From Dinoroseobacter sp049800775 (GTDB lineage Bacteria > Pseudomonadota > Alphaproteobacteria > Rhodobacterales > Rhodobacteraceae): a stretch of DNA of 64,000 nucleotides. Location of the stretch: assembly GCF_049800775.1 (NCBI RefSeq), contig NZ_JBNAFR010000001.1, positions 124,001 through 188,000 of the forward strand. The letters run 5' to 3'. A model generated the notes under the pieces. The model made no database searches. It worked only from the letters and a program-made list of their open reading frames with translations, and was not told where the DNA came from. Below are positions 17,694 through 25,807 of the stretch, piece by piece; the first letter of the stretch is position 1, and every line of letters begins with the position of its first letter. The translations under genes and the position numbers were made by a program.

Positions 17694-18494
17694 CTAGAAC
17701 CGGGCCACATGATCGGGCGTCATGCGGTAGACGGTCATGGCGAGGTCATGCCCCTCCATGAACCGGGCCAGCGCGCCAAAGGTGGTCGTCGCCACGTGGC
17801 GGCCATGGTCCTGCGTGGTCAGCGCCCCCGAAGCCACCGGGGCCAGGGTCCGCTTGATCCCCCCCAGCGCGATCGGCTGCGGCTCAAAATAGGCCGCGAT
17901 ATTGGCCTTGATCTGCCCCACGTCGCTGGTGCCATAGAGGCTCGCCATCAGCACATCGAGCGTATGCTCGGTGCAGTTCTGGAACCGGGTCGTGCGCGGG
18001 TTGGCCAGCACGGCGTAGTGCGGGTTGTGCAACTGCGCATAGCTCGGGCTGTTGATCGTGCCCAGCAGTTTGCGCTGCAACTGCGGCTCGGGGATGATCA
18101 CACCGGCATCGAGCCGATGCGCCCCGGCAAAGAAATCCGCCGGGCTGTCCTGAATCAGCCGGCTGCGGGTCGGGTCATCGCTCTGCTGGTAGAGGTTGTA
18201 GACCCGGTAGCCGAGGCCCGTCGTGCCATCCGACTGGGTGATCCGGGAATAGACCCAGAACCCCACATGGGTGTAGCGCACCCCGGCTGGCAAGGCGGAC
18301 GGATCCCGCCCCATCCGCGCCACGATGGCCACATTGGCCCCGCGCGCCGCCAGATCCTGTTGCAGCTTGTTGGAAAACGCCGCGACCTCGGCCGCAGGGA
18401 GACGGGGCGTGCCCGCCTCACTGCTGCCCGCCGGGGCGAGGGTCGGAAAGGCAACCGCGAGGGCCAGCCAGAACATCATGAAGAAACGTCGCAT
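17694..18494 (-). CDS. DUF2145 family exported protein
   Basis: The 266-residue product has a signal peptide (about 1-22, ending LAPAGS). The mature part contains GANVAIVARMGRDPSALP and YTHVGFWVYS, which I recognise as the DUF2145 pattern. A His in YTHVGF and a Cys in FQNCTEH could form a Cys/His pair like that of NlpC/P60-type enzymes; this is speculation from spacing. The function is unknown. A strong GGGGAGAG ribosome binding site precedes ATG 18494. The gene lies 23 nt after the small exported protein and before the TetR gene, so the three are probably one transcript. Confidence 0.8.
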   Translation of the reverse strand: MRRFFMMFWLALAVAFPTLAPAGSSEAGTPRLPAAEVAAFSNKLQQDLAARGANVAIVARMGRDPSALPAGVRYTHVGFWVYSRITQSDGTTGLGYRVYNLYQQSDDPTRSRLIQDSPADFFAGAHRLDAGVIIPEPQLQRKLLGTINSPSYAQLHNPHYAVLANPRTTRFQNCTEHTLDVLMASLYGTSDVGQIKANIAAYFEPQPIALGGIKRTLAPVASGALTTQDHGRHVATTTFGALARFMEGHDLAMTVYRMTPDHVARF

Positions 18495-18517
18495 CAGAAC
18501 TCTCCCCTCTCTTGCGC

Positions 18518-18844
18518 TCAGTCCAGGCTCGGCGGGCCGTTCGGCGCCGGGATCATCACGGGCTCGGCATAGGTGTCGAGCGTGCTGAGCTCGCTGCCCA
18601 GTTCGAGCGTGCTGTCCCCCACTTCCGCGAGGGCGGAGCCGGTGACCGCGATGGCGCTGCCCACGGCGATGATCGGAACGGCGGTGACGCTGGCCGCGCC
18701 GCTTGCCACCGCGGCGGAGCCGTGGCTGGCCGCCTGCCCGCTATGGGTCGAGGCCTCGGCAGAATGGCGTTCGCTGGCACCGGCATAGGCCGGCGCAACC
18801 GCGAGGGTGGTCAGGGTGGCAAGGATCATGGCTTTGGTCAGCAT
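18518..18844 (-). CDS. small exported Ala/Ser/Gly-rich protein
   Basis: The 108-residue product has a clear signal peptide (1-22, ending AYAGA), a His/Ser/Ala-rich segment (25-50), a hydrophobic small-residue stretch (51-74, SVTAVPIIAVGSAIAVTGSA) and an acidic tail ending PNGPPSLD. The hydrophobic part could enter a membrane or self-associate. I do not recognise a named family. Its start is well supported: AGAGGAG lies 8 nt before ATG 18844. It is the first gene of the small protein-DUF2145-TetR set and sits directly behind two TGAAC palindromes. Confidence 0.8.
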   Translation of the reverse strand: MLTKAMILATLTTLAVAPAYAGASERHSAEASTHSGQAASHGSAAVASGAASVTAVPIIAVGSAIAVTGSALAEVGDSTLELGSELSTLDTYAEPVMIPAPNGPPSLD

Positions 18845-18861
18845 GGTGTTACTCCTCTTTC

Positions 18862-18876
18862 GTGAACACTGTTCAC
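18862..18876. promoter_or_regulatory. operator-like palindrome 1 (GTGAACACTGTTCAC)
   Basis: A perfect inverted repeat with core TGAACA-C-TGTTCA lies 18 nt upstream of the start of the small exported protein, where a bound repressor would block transcription. The same core pattern recurs 54 bp away. Confidence 0.7.
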
Positions 18877-18916
18877 AACAGATGGAAACGCGCCATGCCG
18901 TCTTCAAGGCTTTTCA

Positions 18917-18929
18917 TGAACGTCGTTCA
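18917..18929. promoter_or_regulatory. operator-like palindrome 2 (TGAACGTCGTTCA)
   Basis: A perfect palindrome TGAACG-T-CGTTCA shares TGAAC-N3-GTTCA with palindrome 1. The centres (18869 and 18923) are 54 bp apart, about five helical turns, so two dimers would bind the same face of the DNA. The most likely binding protein is the TetR regulator encoded two genes downstream. Confidence 0.68.
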
Positions 18930-19035
18930 CGTTTTTCTGCACAAATAGGCGAGCAGCGACCTAAGCCGCTGTTCTTGCGAGAAAGATGGTCTTGATTGAC
19001 CTAACGGCAGCGCAACCCGGGCCGGTCTGCGCCGC

Positions 19036-19821
19036 TCAGGCCTCGGTGATCAGGCGTTGATAGAGATGCCACGTCGCATGGCCCAGCAGAGGCAGAACGA
19101 CAAGCAGCCCGAAGAAGGCCGGGATCATCCCGATCACCAGAAGGGCGGCCACGAGCACGCCCCAGACCAGCATCACCTGCAGGTTTTCGGTCACCGCCGA
19201 AAAGGAGGTGATCATCGCGGTCACGAAATCCACCTCCTTGTCCAGAAGCAGCGGCAGGCTCACCACCGTGATCGCGTAGAGGATGAAGGCCAGCACGCCC
19301 CCCACCGCTGAGCCCACCAGCAGCATCAAGAGGCCATTGGGCGTCAGGAACACCGCGAAGGAGGAGGTGATGTTGGTCATCACCGCCAGGCCGAGAAACA
19401 GCGCAAAGATCATATGGGCAAGGAAGTTCCAGAACAAAAAGAAGATCAGGATGACCGCCGCGATCGAGGGCATCTGCCGGTTCTTTTCGGCCACCACCAC
19501 GCCCAGAACCGCGCCCCAGTCCAGCGGCTCGCCGGTCTGCAAGCGTCGGCTCACCTCATAGAGCCCCACCGCCGCGAAAGGCCCGATCAGTGGAAAGCCC
19601 ACGATAATCGGCAGGGTCGCCCAGCTCTTGCCAGTGGCGAGCAGGATATACACCATCGCCAGACCGCCCAGCACGTAGACCGCGCTGAAGAACAGACCAA
19701 AGGCCGGCGCTTTCCTGAAATCCGCCCAGCCGAGCGACAGGCTCGCGCGCAGGTCTTCGCGCGTGATCGAACGCACTTGGGGACGAAAGGCCGCCGGGGC
19801 CTCGGCGCTTGTGTCTGACAT
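19036..19821 (-). CDS. DUF2189 integral membrane protein
   Basis: From ATG 19821 (AAGGAGG about 7 nt upstream) the product has 261 residues. After a short cytosolic stretch ending REDLRASLSLGWADF, typical of DUF2189, there are about six hydrophobic helices, including FGLFFSAVYVLGGLAMVYIL and LLVIGMIPAFFGLLVVLPLLG. It is an inner-membrane protein of unknown function, common in Rhodobacterales. It lies downstream of prfB on the same strand. Confidence 0.85.
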   Translation of the reverse strand: MSDTSAEAPAAFRPQVRSITREDLRASLSLGWADFRKAPAFGLFFSAVYVLGGLAMVYILLATGKSWATLPIIVGFPLIGPFAAVGLYEVSRRLQTGEPLDWGAVLGVVVAEKNRQMPSIAAVILIFFLFWNFLAHMIFALFLGLAVMTNITSSFAVFLTPNGLLMLLVGSAVGGVLAFILYAITVVSLPLLLDKEVDFVTAMITSFSAVTENLQVMLVWGVLVAALLVIGMIPAFFGLLVVLPLLGHATWHLYQRLITEA

Positions 19822-19893
19822 CTCGGGTCCTCCTTGCCGAAAACCTAGCAAGGGCCTCCCCATGGGAAAAGGTGGGTTCGGCGGACCGCTCAG

Positions 19894-19917
19894 TTATGCC
19901 GCGCATGGGCGGCATAA
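19894..19917. repeat. 9-bp inverted repeat between prfB and the DUF2189 gene
   Basis: TTATGCCGC (19894-19902) is perfectly complementary to GCGGCATAA (19909-19917) around a 6-nt loop, 5 nt beyond the prfB stop. No T tract follows on either strand, so it could be a Rho-type or processing stem at the end of prfB or an operator for DUF2189. Confidence 0.5.
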
Positions 19918-19922
19918 GGGTG

Positions 19923-21047
19923 TCAGCCCTCCTGCGCCTCGGCGCGGCTCTTACCGGACACCTGCAGCGCCAAGGTCGCCGCCATGAGCCCGTCGAGATC
20001 CCCGTCGAGCACGCCTTGGGTGTCCGAAGTCTCGAACCCGGTGCGCAGGTCCTTCACCATCTGGTAGGGCTGCAACACGTAGGAGCGGATCTGGTTGCCC
20101 CAGCCCGCGTCGCCCTTGCTCTCATGGGCTTCGTTGATCGCGGCGTTCCGACGGTCCAGCTCAAGCTGGTAGAGCCGGGATTTCAGGGCCTTCATGGCGA
20201 TATCGCGGTTCTGGTGCTGCGACTTCTCGGAGCTGGTCACGACGATGCCCGTGGGGTTGTGGGTGATCCGCACCGCGGAATCGGTCGTGTTCACATGCTG
20301 CCCCCCGGCCCCGGAGGAACGATAGGTGTCGATCCGGATATCCGCCGGGTTCACCTCGATCTCGATATTGTCGTCCACCACCGGATAGACCCAGACCGAG
20401 CTGAAGGAGGTATGCCGCCGCGCCGCACTGTCATAGGGGCTGATCCGGACGAGCCGATGAACCCCGGATTCCGATTTCAGCCAGCCATAGGCGTTATGGC
20501 CGCTGATCTTGTAAGCCGCGGACTTGATGCCCGCCTCTTCGCCCGCGCTCTCGGATTGCAGCTCGACCGAATAGCCCTTGGCCTCGGCCCAGCGCACATA
20601 CATCCGCGCCAGCATCGAGGCCCAGTCACAGCTCTCGGTGCCGCCCGCACCGGAATTGATCTCGAGGAAGGTGTCATTGCTGTCGGCCTCGCCGTCGAGC
20701 AGGGCTTCGATCTCTTTCTTGGCGGCGGTCTCGGTCAGCGCCTTGAGCGCCTCCTCGGCCTCTGCCACGACCTCGGCATCGTCCTCCATCTCGCCGAGCT
20801 CGATGAGTTCGATATTGTCGTCGAGCTCCTGCCGGATCCCCTCATAGGTGCCGATGGCATCGACCAGCATCTGGCGGTCGCGCATGAGCTTCTGCGCGCG
20901 GGCCTGGTCGTTCCACAGGTCCGGATCCTCGATCATCGCGTTGAATTCCTCGAGCCGATGGGGCGCAGTCTCGTAATCGAGCCGCTGCGCCAGAAGCTCC
21001 AGCGATTTGCGGATGGCCTCGACGGTGTTCTGTATCTCTGCGCGCAT
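19923..21047 (-). CDS. prfB: peptide chain release factor 2
   Basis: RF2 reads UGA and UAA stop codons and triggers peptidyl-tRNA hydrolysis. The protein has 374 residues in one uninterrupted frame from ATG 21047, so the programmed +1 frameshift of E. coli prfB is absent. The GGQ catalytic motif is at 248-250 (SSGAGGQHVNTTDSA). The stop-codon recognition tripeptide is SPY (203-205, RISPYDS) rather than E. coli SPF. It is downstream of the PBP1A gene on the same strand. Confidence 0.97.
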   Translation of the reverse strand: MRAEIQNTVEAIRKSLELLAQRLDYETAPHRLEEFNAMIEDPDLWNDQARAQKLMRDRQMLVDAIGTYEGIRQELDDNIELIELGEMEDDAEVVAEAEEALKALTETAAKKEIEALLDGEADSNDTFLEINSGAGGTESCDWASMLARMYVRWAEAKGYSVELQSESAGEEAGIKSAAYKISGHNAYGWLKSESGVHRLVRISPYDSAARRHTSFSSVWVYPVVDDNIEIEVNPADIRIDTYRSSGAGGQHVNTTDSAVRITHNPTGIVVTSSEKSQHQNRDIAMKALKSRLYQLELDRRNAAINEAHESKGDAGWGNQIRSYVLQPYQMVKDLRTGFETSDTQGVLDGDLDGLMAATLALQVSGKSRAEAQEG

Positions 21048-21164
21048 CGGTTCGGTCTTTCCCTTGGCGAGGGATGCCCCCTCGGATCCCGGGTGTAGAA
21101 TAAGGGCCGCGGGCGGGCAAGGGCTGCACCGCCCTGCCCGGTCGCGCCCGGCTTGCAGGGGGTG

Positions 21165-23690
21165 TCAGTAAAGCCCGCCTGCGGTCACGGTGCTGACATT
21201 GGCGGTATTGGGCACGACCGCCGTGCGCCCGGTGGAGGTGACCACCTCGCGCGCATTGTCGTCCTCGCCCGGGGCATACATCGGCAGGTTGGTGCCCATG
21301 GCAAAGCCGCCATCGAGGATCGCGCCCACGCCGTAGAACGGCTCTTCGCCCTCGCGGAAATACTCGGCCACCACATTGGCGCCGCTCGCGCTGTCTTCGA
21401 GCCGCCCGCCGGAGAACCGGTCGATTTTCACGAAGCGGCCGCCCTCGGGCACCGTGAAACGCCCGCCGCCATAGGAGGCGATGGCCGTCTCCATGAACTG
21501 ATTGAAGACCGGGCCGCACATGCCGCCCCCGGAGGCGCCGCGTCCCAGCGTGCGGGGACGGTCATAGCCGATATAGCACCCTGCCACGATGTTCGACGAA
21601 AAGCCCACGAACCAGACATCCTTGGCGTCATTGGTGGTGCCCGTCTTGCCCGCGATCGGCACCGGCAGGTTGACCGTGCGCGCCGCCGTGCCCCGGTCCA
21701 CCACGCCGCGCATCATCGAGGTCAGCTGATAGGCCGTGATCGGGTCGATCACCCGAGTCCGGTTCGCCATGATCCGCGGGGCTGCACCCTCGGCAAGGCT
21801 GTCGGCATCGCAATCGAGGCAGGACCGCTGGTCGTGGCGATACACGGTCTTACCCCACCGATCCTGCACCCGGTCTACGAGGGTCGGCTCGACCCGCTCG
21901 CCGCCATTGGCAAACATCGCGTAGGCCGCAACCATGTTGAACAGGGTCGTCTCCTGGCTGCCGAGCGCGTTGGCGAGATAAGGCTCCAGCGTGTCATAGA
22001 CCCCGAAGCTCTCGGCATACTGGGCCACCGTGTCCATGCCCACTTCCTGGGCGAGACGCACGGTCATGAGGTTCCGCGACCGTTCGATCCCCGTCCGCAG
22101 AGGGGTAGGCCCGTAGAACTTGTTGGAGGCATTCTTCGGACGCCAGATCGAGCCGCCCGTGTCGATCTCGATCGGCGCGTCAATCACGATGGTGGCCGGC
22201 GAATAGCCGGTGTCCAGCGCGGCGGCATAGACCAGCGGCTTGAAGCTGGAGCCCGGCTGGCGCGTGGCCTGCGTGGCGCGGTTGAACACCGAGGACTGGT
22301 AAGAGAACCCGCCCTGCATGGCCAGCACCCGGCCCGTGTTCACATCCATGGCCATGAAGCCGCCCTGCACCTCGGGGATCTGGCGCAGGGACCATGTGTT
22401 TGCCGCATCGCCCGCGCGCACATGGATCACATCGCCGATTTCCAGCAGATCGCTGGCGCGGCTGGCAGTGCCGCCGACGCTGCCATCGGCGCGGCGCGGA
22501 CGGGCCCAGCGCACATCCGTGTTGGGCAGGATCTGGTCGCGCTCACCCGAGACATCCTCGACGCCCAGCAACGCCCCGCTGTCGCGGAAGCCGCGCACCA
22601 CGGCCGGGCGCCAACCCTCGATATCGCGCGGCACGCGCAGATCGCCCAGAGCCGCCGCCCAGTCGCCCTCGGCGGCCACCGCCGGATCGATCTGATCGGT
22701 CGCGCCGCGATAGACACCTCGGCTGCGGTCGTATTTCTCAAGACCTGCCTGCAGCGCGCTGGCCGCTTCCGATTGCAGGGTGGGATCCACGGTTGCGCGG
22801 ATCGACAAGCCGCCGGTGAAGAACTCTTCCTCGCCGAACCGACCCGAGAGCTGTCGGCGGATCTCATCCGTGAAATAGTCCCGCTTCGGCAGGGCCCGGC
22901 GGAACGACGCGATATCGCCGGTCTGCACGGTTTCAAGCGGGGCATTGCGCGCGGTCTCGTAGGCCGCGTCGTCGAGATAGCCGTTCTCGTTCATCTCGCG
23001 CAGCACGAAGTTGCGCCGCTGGACCGCGCGGTCATAGGCCCGGACCGGATGGTAGGTCGAGGGGGCCTTGGGCAGGGCCGCAAGATACGCCGCCTCATGG
23101 GCCTCCAGCTCGGCCAGGGGCTTGTTGAAATAGGTCTGGGCCGCAGCCGCCACGCCAAAGCTGTTCTGTCCGAGAAAGATCTCGTTCATGTAAAGCTCGA
23201 GAATGTCTTCCTTGGTCAGGGTCTCCTCGATGCGGGAGGACAGGATCAGCTCCTTGATCTTGCGCTCCGCCGAGCGTTCGCCGCCCAGAAGGAAGTTCTT
23301 CATCACCTGCTGGGTGATGGTCGAGGCCCCGCGCAGGGGTCCGCCCGTGGCCGCATCCACCGCCGCCGCGGCCATGCCGCGCGGGTCATAACCCCGGTGG
23401 GAGTAGAAATTCTTGTCCTCTGCCGAGATGAATGCCTGTTTCACCAGATCGGGGATCTCGTCGGCGGGCGCGAAGATCCGGCGCTCGCGCGCGAACTCGT
23501 CCATCAGTGCCCCTTCGCCGGAATAGATTCGGCTGATCGTCGGCGGGGCATATTGGGCCAGCGCCTCGGTATCCGGCAGATCCCGCCCATACATCCACAA
23601 AACCGCACCAATGCTGAGCGCCACGGCAAACAGCCCAAGGGTGAAGGTCGAGAACAGGGCCCCAAAGAAGCCAGCAACAAAACGGATCAC
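21165..23690 (-). CDS. mrcA: penicillin-binding protein 1A (bifunctional transglycosylase/transpeptidase)
   Basis: This class A PBP polymerises and cross-links peptidoglycan. The start is best placed at GTG 23690, with AGGAGA 6 nt upstream, giving 841 residues that open with the membrane anchor (FVAGFFGALFSTFTLGLFAV). The GT51 transglycosylase domain follows, with catalytic Glu91 in SAEDKNFYSHRG and the motif RGASTITQQ. The transpeptidase domain has SxxK (PGSSFKPL), SxN (ERSRN) and KTG (AGKTGTTNDAKD). An OB-like insert lies between them, as in PBP1A. The gene is upstream of prfB and divergent from the methyltransferase gene. Confidence 0.96.
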   Translation of the reverse strand: MIRFVAGFFGALFSTFTLGLFAVALSIGAVLWMYGRDLPDTEALAQYAPPTISRIYSGEGALMDEFARERRIFAPADEIPDLVKQAFISAEDKNFYSHRGYDPRGMAAAAVDAATGGPLRGASTITQQVMKNFLLGGERSAERKIKELILSSRIEETLTKEDILELYMNEIFLGQNSFGVAAAAQTYFNKPLAELEAHEAAYLAALPKAPSTYHPVRAYDRAVQRRNFVLREMNENGYLDDAAYETARNAPLETVQTGDIASFRRALPKRDYFTDEIRRQLSGRFGEEEFFTGGLSIRATVDPTLQSEAASALQAGLEKYDRSRGVYRGATDQIDPAVAAEGDWAAALGDLRVPRDIEGWRPAVVRGFRDSGALLGVEDVSGERDQILPNTDVRWARPRRADGSVGGTASRASDLLEIGDVIHVRAGDAANTWSLRQIPEVQGGFMAMDVNTGRVLAMQGGFSYQSSVFNRATQATRQPGSSFKPLVYAAALDTGYSPATIVIDAPIEIDTGGSIWRPKNASNKFYGPTPLRTGIERSRNLMTVRLAQEVGMDTVAQYAESFGVYDTLEPYLANALGSQETTLFNMVAAYAMFANGGERVEPTLVDRVQDRWGKTVYRHDQRSCLDCDADSLAEGAAPRIMANRTRVIDPITAYQLTSMMRGVVDRGTAARTVNLPVPIAGKTGTTNDAKDVWFVGFSSNIVAGCYIGYDRPRTLGRGASGGGMCGPVFNQFMETAIASYGGGRFTVPEGGRFVKIDRFSGGRLEDSASGANVVAEYFREGEEPFYGVGAILDGGFAMGTNLPMYAPGEDDNAREVVTSTGRTAVVPNTANVSTVTAGGLY

Positions 23691-23866
23691 ACGCGATCTC
23701 CTGCGGAGGGTTACGCGCCCGGTATACGCGCCAAGCCGGCCCCGGTCAAAAGCCCTCGGCGCGCGTTCGTGGCGCAGCACACAAAACGTCGTGACGTCAG
23801 GGGGCGATTTAAACCCCGGACCATGCCAATCTGCGCGGATCAGCGAGACTTTGCCCGAGAAGAGCC

Positions 23867-24481
23867 ATGCTGTCCAAGCCGCCCCGTCCCCTGCCCGGCG
23901 ACATCCTGCCGACCTATCGCCTGAAGGCCGCGCGCTATGCGGTCATTCGCAACACGTCGCTGTTCGAACGCCCGATGCTCGACGCGCTCGACCGCGCGGC
24001 TCCCGGGCGGGACCTGCTGGATCTGGGATGCGGCACCGGGCGCCCCCTGGCGCAGGACCTGCGGCGACGCGGGTTCCGGATCACCGGCGTGGATGGCGCC
24101 GCCGAGATGCTCGCCCATTACCGGCGCAACGTGCCCGGCGCGGTCCGGGTCCACCGGGACATGCGCGGGCTGGCCCTCGGGCGGTGCTTTGACGCGGTGC
24201 TGGCCTGGGACAGCTTCTTTCACCTCGACCCCGTGGCGCAGAGCCGGATGTTCGCGGTCTTTGCCGCCCATACGCGCCCCGGTGGCGTGCTGGTCTTTTC
24301 CAGCGGGCCTGCGCGGGACGAAGCCTATGGCGCCGTGGATGGCGCGCCGGTCTATCATGCGAGCCATGACCCGCTCTGCTACCGGACCATGCTGACACGG
24401 GCCGGGTTCCGGGTGCTGCGCTTTCGGCCCAATGATCCGGCGCTGACCCGCCATAGCTGGTGGCTCTGCCGCCGGGTCTGA
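23867..24481 (+). CDS. class I SAM-dependent methyltransferase
   Basis: The 204-residue product has the Rossmann methyltransferase fold. Motif I is LDLGCGTGRP (51-60), the acidic end of strand 2 is GVDGAAEML, and motif IV-like LAWDSFFHLDP is followed by a PGGVLVFSSG strand. The substrate is unknown. The gene reads opposite to its neighbours and sits between amiC and mrcA. It converges on amiC with a 2-nt gap. It looks like a local insertion into a wall-gene neighbourhood. Confidence 0.88.
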   Translation: MLSKPPRPLPGDILPTYRLKAARYAVIRNTSLFERPMLDALDRAAPGRDLLDLGCGTGRPLAQDLRRRGFRITGVDGAAEMLAHYRRNVPGAVRVHRDMRGLALGRCFDAVLAWDSFFHLDPVAQSRMFAVFAAHTRPGGVLVFSSGPARDEAYGAVDGAPVYHASHDPLCYRTMLTRAGFRVLRFRPNDPALTRHSWWLCRRV

Positions 24482-24483
24482 TC

Positions 24484-25758
24484 CTATTGCCGGACCAGAT
24501 TGGCCTCTGCCGCGTCGGACACGGCCCAGGCATCGATGCCGAGGCGGATCCCCTCGGCGGCCTGCGTCCGCCAGTCCGAGGACAGAAGGCGCGCAAGATC
24601 ATTGTCATTGCTCAGAAAGCCCAGCTCGACCAGAACCGAAGGGATATCCGGCGCCCGCAGCACCGAGAAATCCGCCGATTGCCGGGGGCGTTTGTGCAGA
24701 TCGCCGACGGTCTCGGTCAGGGTCGCGACCAGGTTATCCGCAAGGCTGTTGGCCCGCGGCATCACTTCGAGCCGGGCGATATCCATCAGCGCGCCCGCCA
24801 GCGTGTCATCCTGCGCGGTCAGGTCCATCCCCGCCAGCAGCGACGCCCGGTCCATCCGTTCGGCGAGCTTGGCCGAGGCTTCGGTCGAGGCGACCTCGGA
24901 GAGGGTGTAGACCGTCGCGCCCGAGGCGCGCCCGGAGATCAGCGCATCCGCATGGAGCGAAATGAACAGATCCGCCGATGCCTCGCGGGCGATACGCACT
25001 CGGTCGGGCAGCGGGATGAACTCATCCTCGGTCCGGGTGAGCAGCACCGTATGCCCGCTCTCGCGGATGATCGCCTCCTGCAGCTCGCGGGCAAAGATCA
25101 GCATCAGCTCCGCTTCCGAGACCCCGTCCCGCTCGGCCCCGGGGTCAAAGCCGCCATGGCCGGGATCGAGCACGATCACCAGCGGGCGGTCGCCGCGCTG
25201 TCGCTGCGGGGTCTGCGCCTCATCGGGCAGGTCCCTCGGCTCGGGCCGCACGACGCCCAGATCGCCCTTGACCGCTGTCGCGGCGAAGGCCTCGGGCGAG
25301 ACCGCGCCGAGGGTGATGTCCAGCAGGGCGGTCCCGATCGCGTCATCGACGGTCATCGCCGCGGTCTCGAGCCCCATGGGCGCGCTCAGCAGAAACTCCA
25401 GCCGCGACCAGCCCGGCTGGGCCGGTCCCGCGATCACCCCGCGCAACGCGTCCGATGTCAGGTAGCTGCCCGGTTCTGCGCCACTGAAATCCACCTCGCG
25501 AAACTCCACCACGATGCGATCCGGCTCGGCCCGCGCCTCGATCCGATAGGGCACAGCCTGAGACAGGCCCAGCGTGATCTCAAGTTGCTCAGACCCGCCG
25601 GAGATCGCCGAGGTCGCGGGATCCACCCGCGCCAAAGCCCGAAGCTCTTGCGCGATCAGAGGAGATGCAAAGAGAAGGCAGATCAGCCCGACGAGAAGAC
25701 ACTCTGTCCACGTCGCAAGGATCGATCTGCCGCCGTGATGGGGGCTCTGCCCACGCAT
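24484..25758 (-). CDS. amiC: N-acetylmuramoyl-L-alanine amidase with AMIN domain
   Basis: The enzyme splits the amide bond between MurNAc and L-Ala, opening septal peptidoglycan for daughter-cell separation. From ATG 25758 it has 424 residues: signal/anchor segment (about 16-36), a beta-rich AMIN domain (about 38-160) that targets it to the septum, and an Amidase_3 domain. Zinc and catalytic residues are His201 (LDPGHGG), Glu215, His269 (SLHAD) and Glu378 (VELGFLSN). An inserted helix (residues about 285-350) may be the autoinhibitory helix seen in AmiB/AmiC. It follows the aminotransferase gene by 49 nt. Confidence 0.94.
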   Translation of the reverse strand: MRGQSPHHGGRSILATWTECLLVGLICLLFASPLIAQELRALARVDPATSAISGGSEQLEITLGLSQAVPYRIEARAEPDRIVVEFREVDFSGAEPGSYLTSDALRGVIAGPAQPGWSRLEFLLSAPMGLETAAMTVDDAIGTALLDITLGAVSPEAFAATAVKGDLGVVRPEPRDLPDEAQTPQRQRGDRPLVIVLDPGHGGFDPGAERDGVSEAELMLIFARELQEAIIRESGHTVLLTRTEDEFIPLPDRVRIAREASADLFISLHADALISGRASGATVYTLSEVASTEASAKLAERMDRASLLAGMDLTAQDDTLAGALMDIARLEVMPRANSLADNLVATLTETVGDLHKRPRQSADFSVLRAPDIPSVLVELGFLSNDNDLARLLSSDWRTQAAEGIRLGIDAWAVSDAAEANLVRQ

Positions 25759-25807
25759 ATTGTGCCTGCCAGTCTTTTTCGGCGCAGTATAGGCAAGTCT
25801 GCCGGTG

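Noticed and set aside
19923..21047. Programmed +1 frameshift in prfB
   Set aside because: The 374-aa frame is continuous from ATG 21047 with no in-frame TGA after an SD-like slip site.
21153..23924. Open frame of more than 900 codons on the plus strand opposite the PBP1A gene
   Set aside because: It is the mirror of a well-supported PBP1A; the product is His/Arg/Gly-rich without domains, as expected from the antisense of a high-G+C gene.
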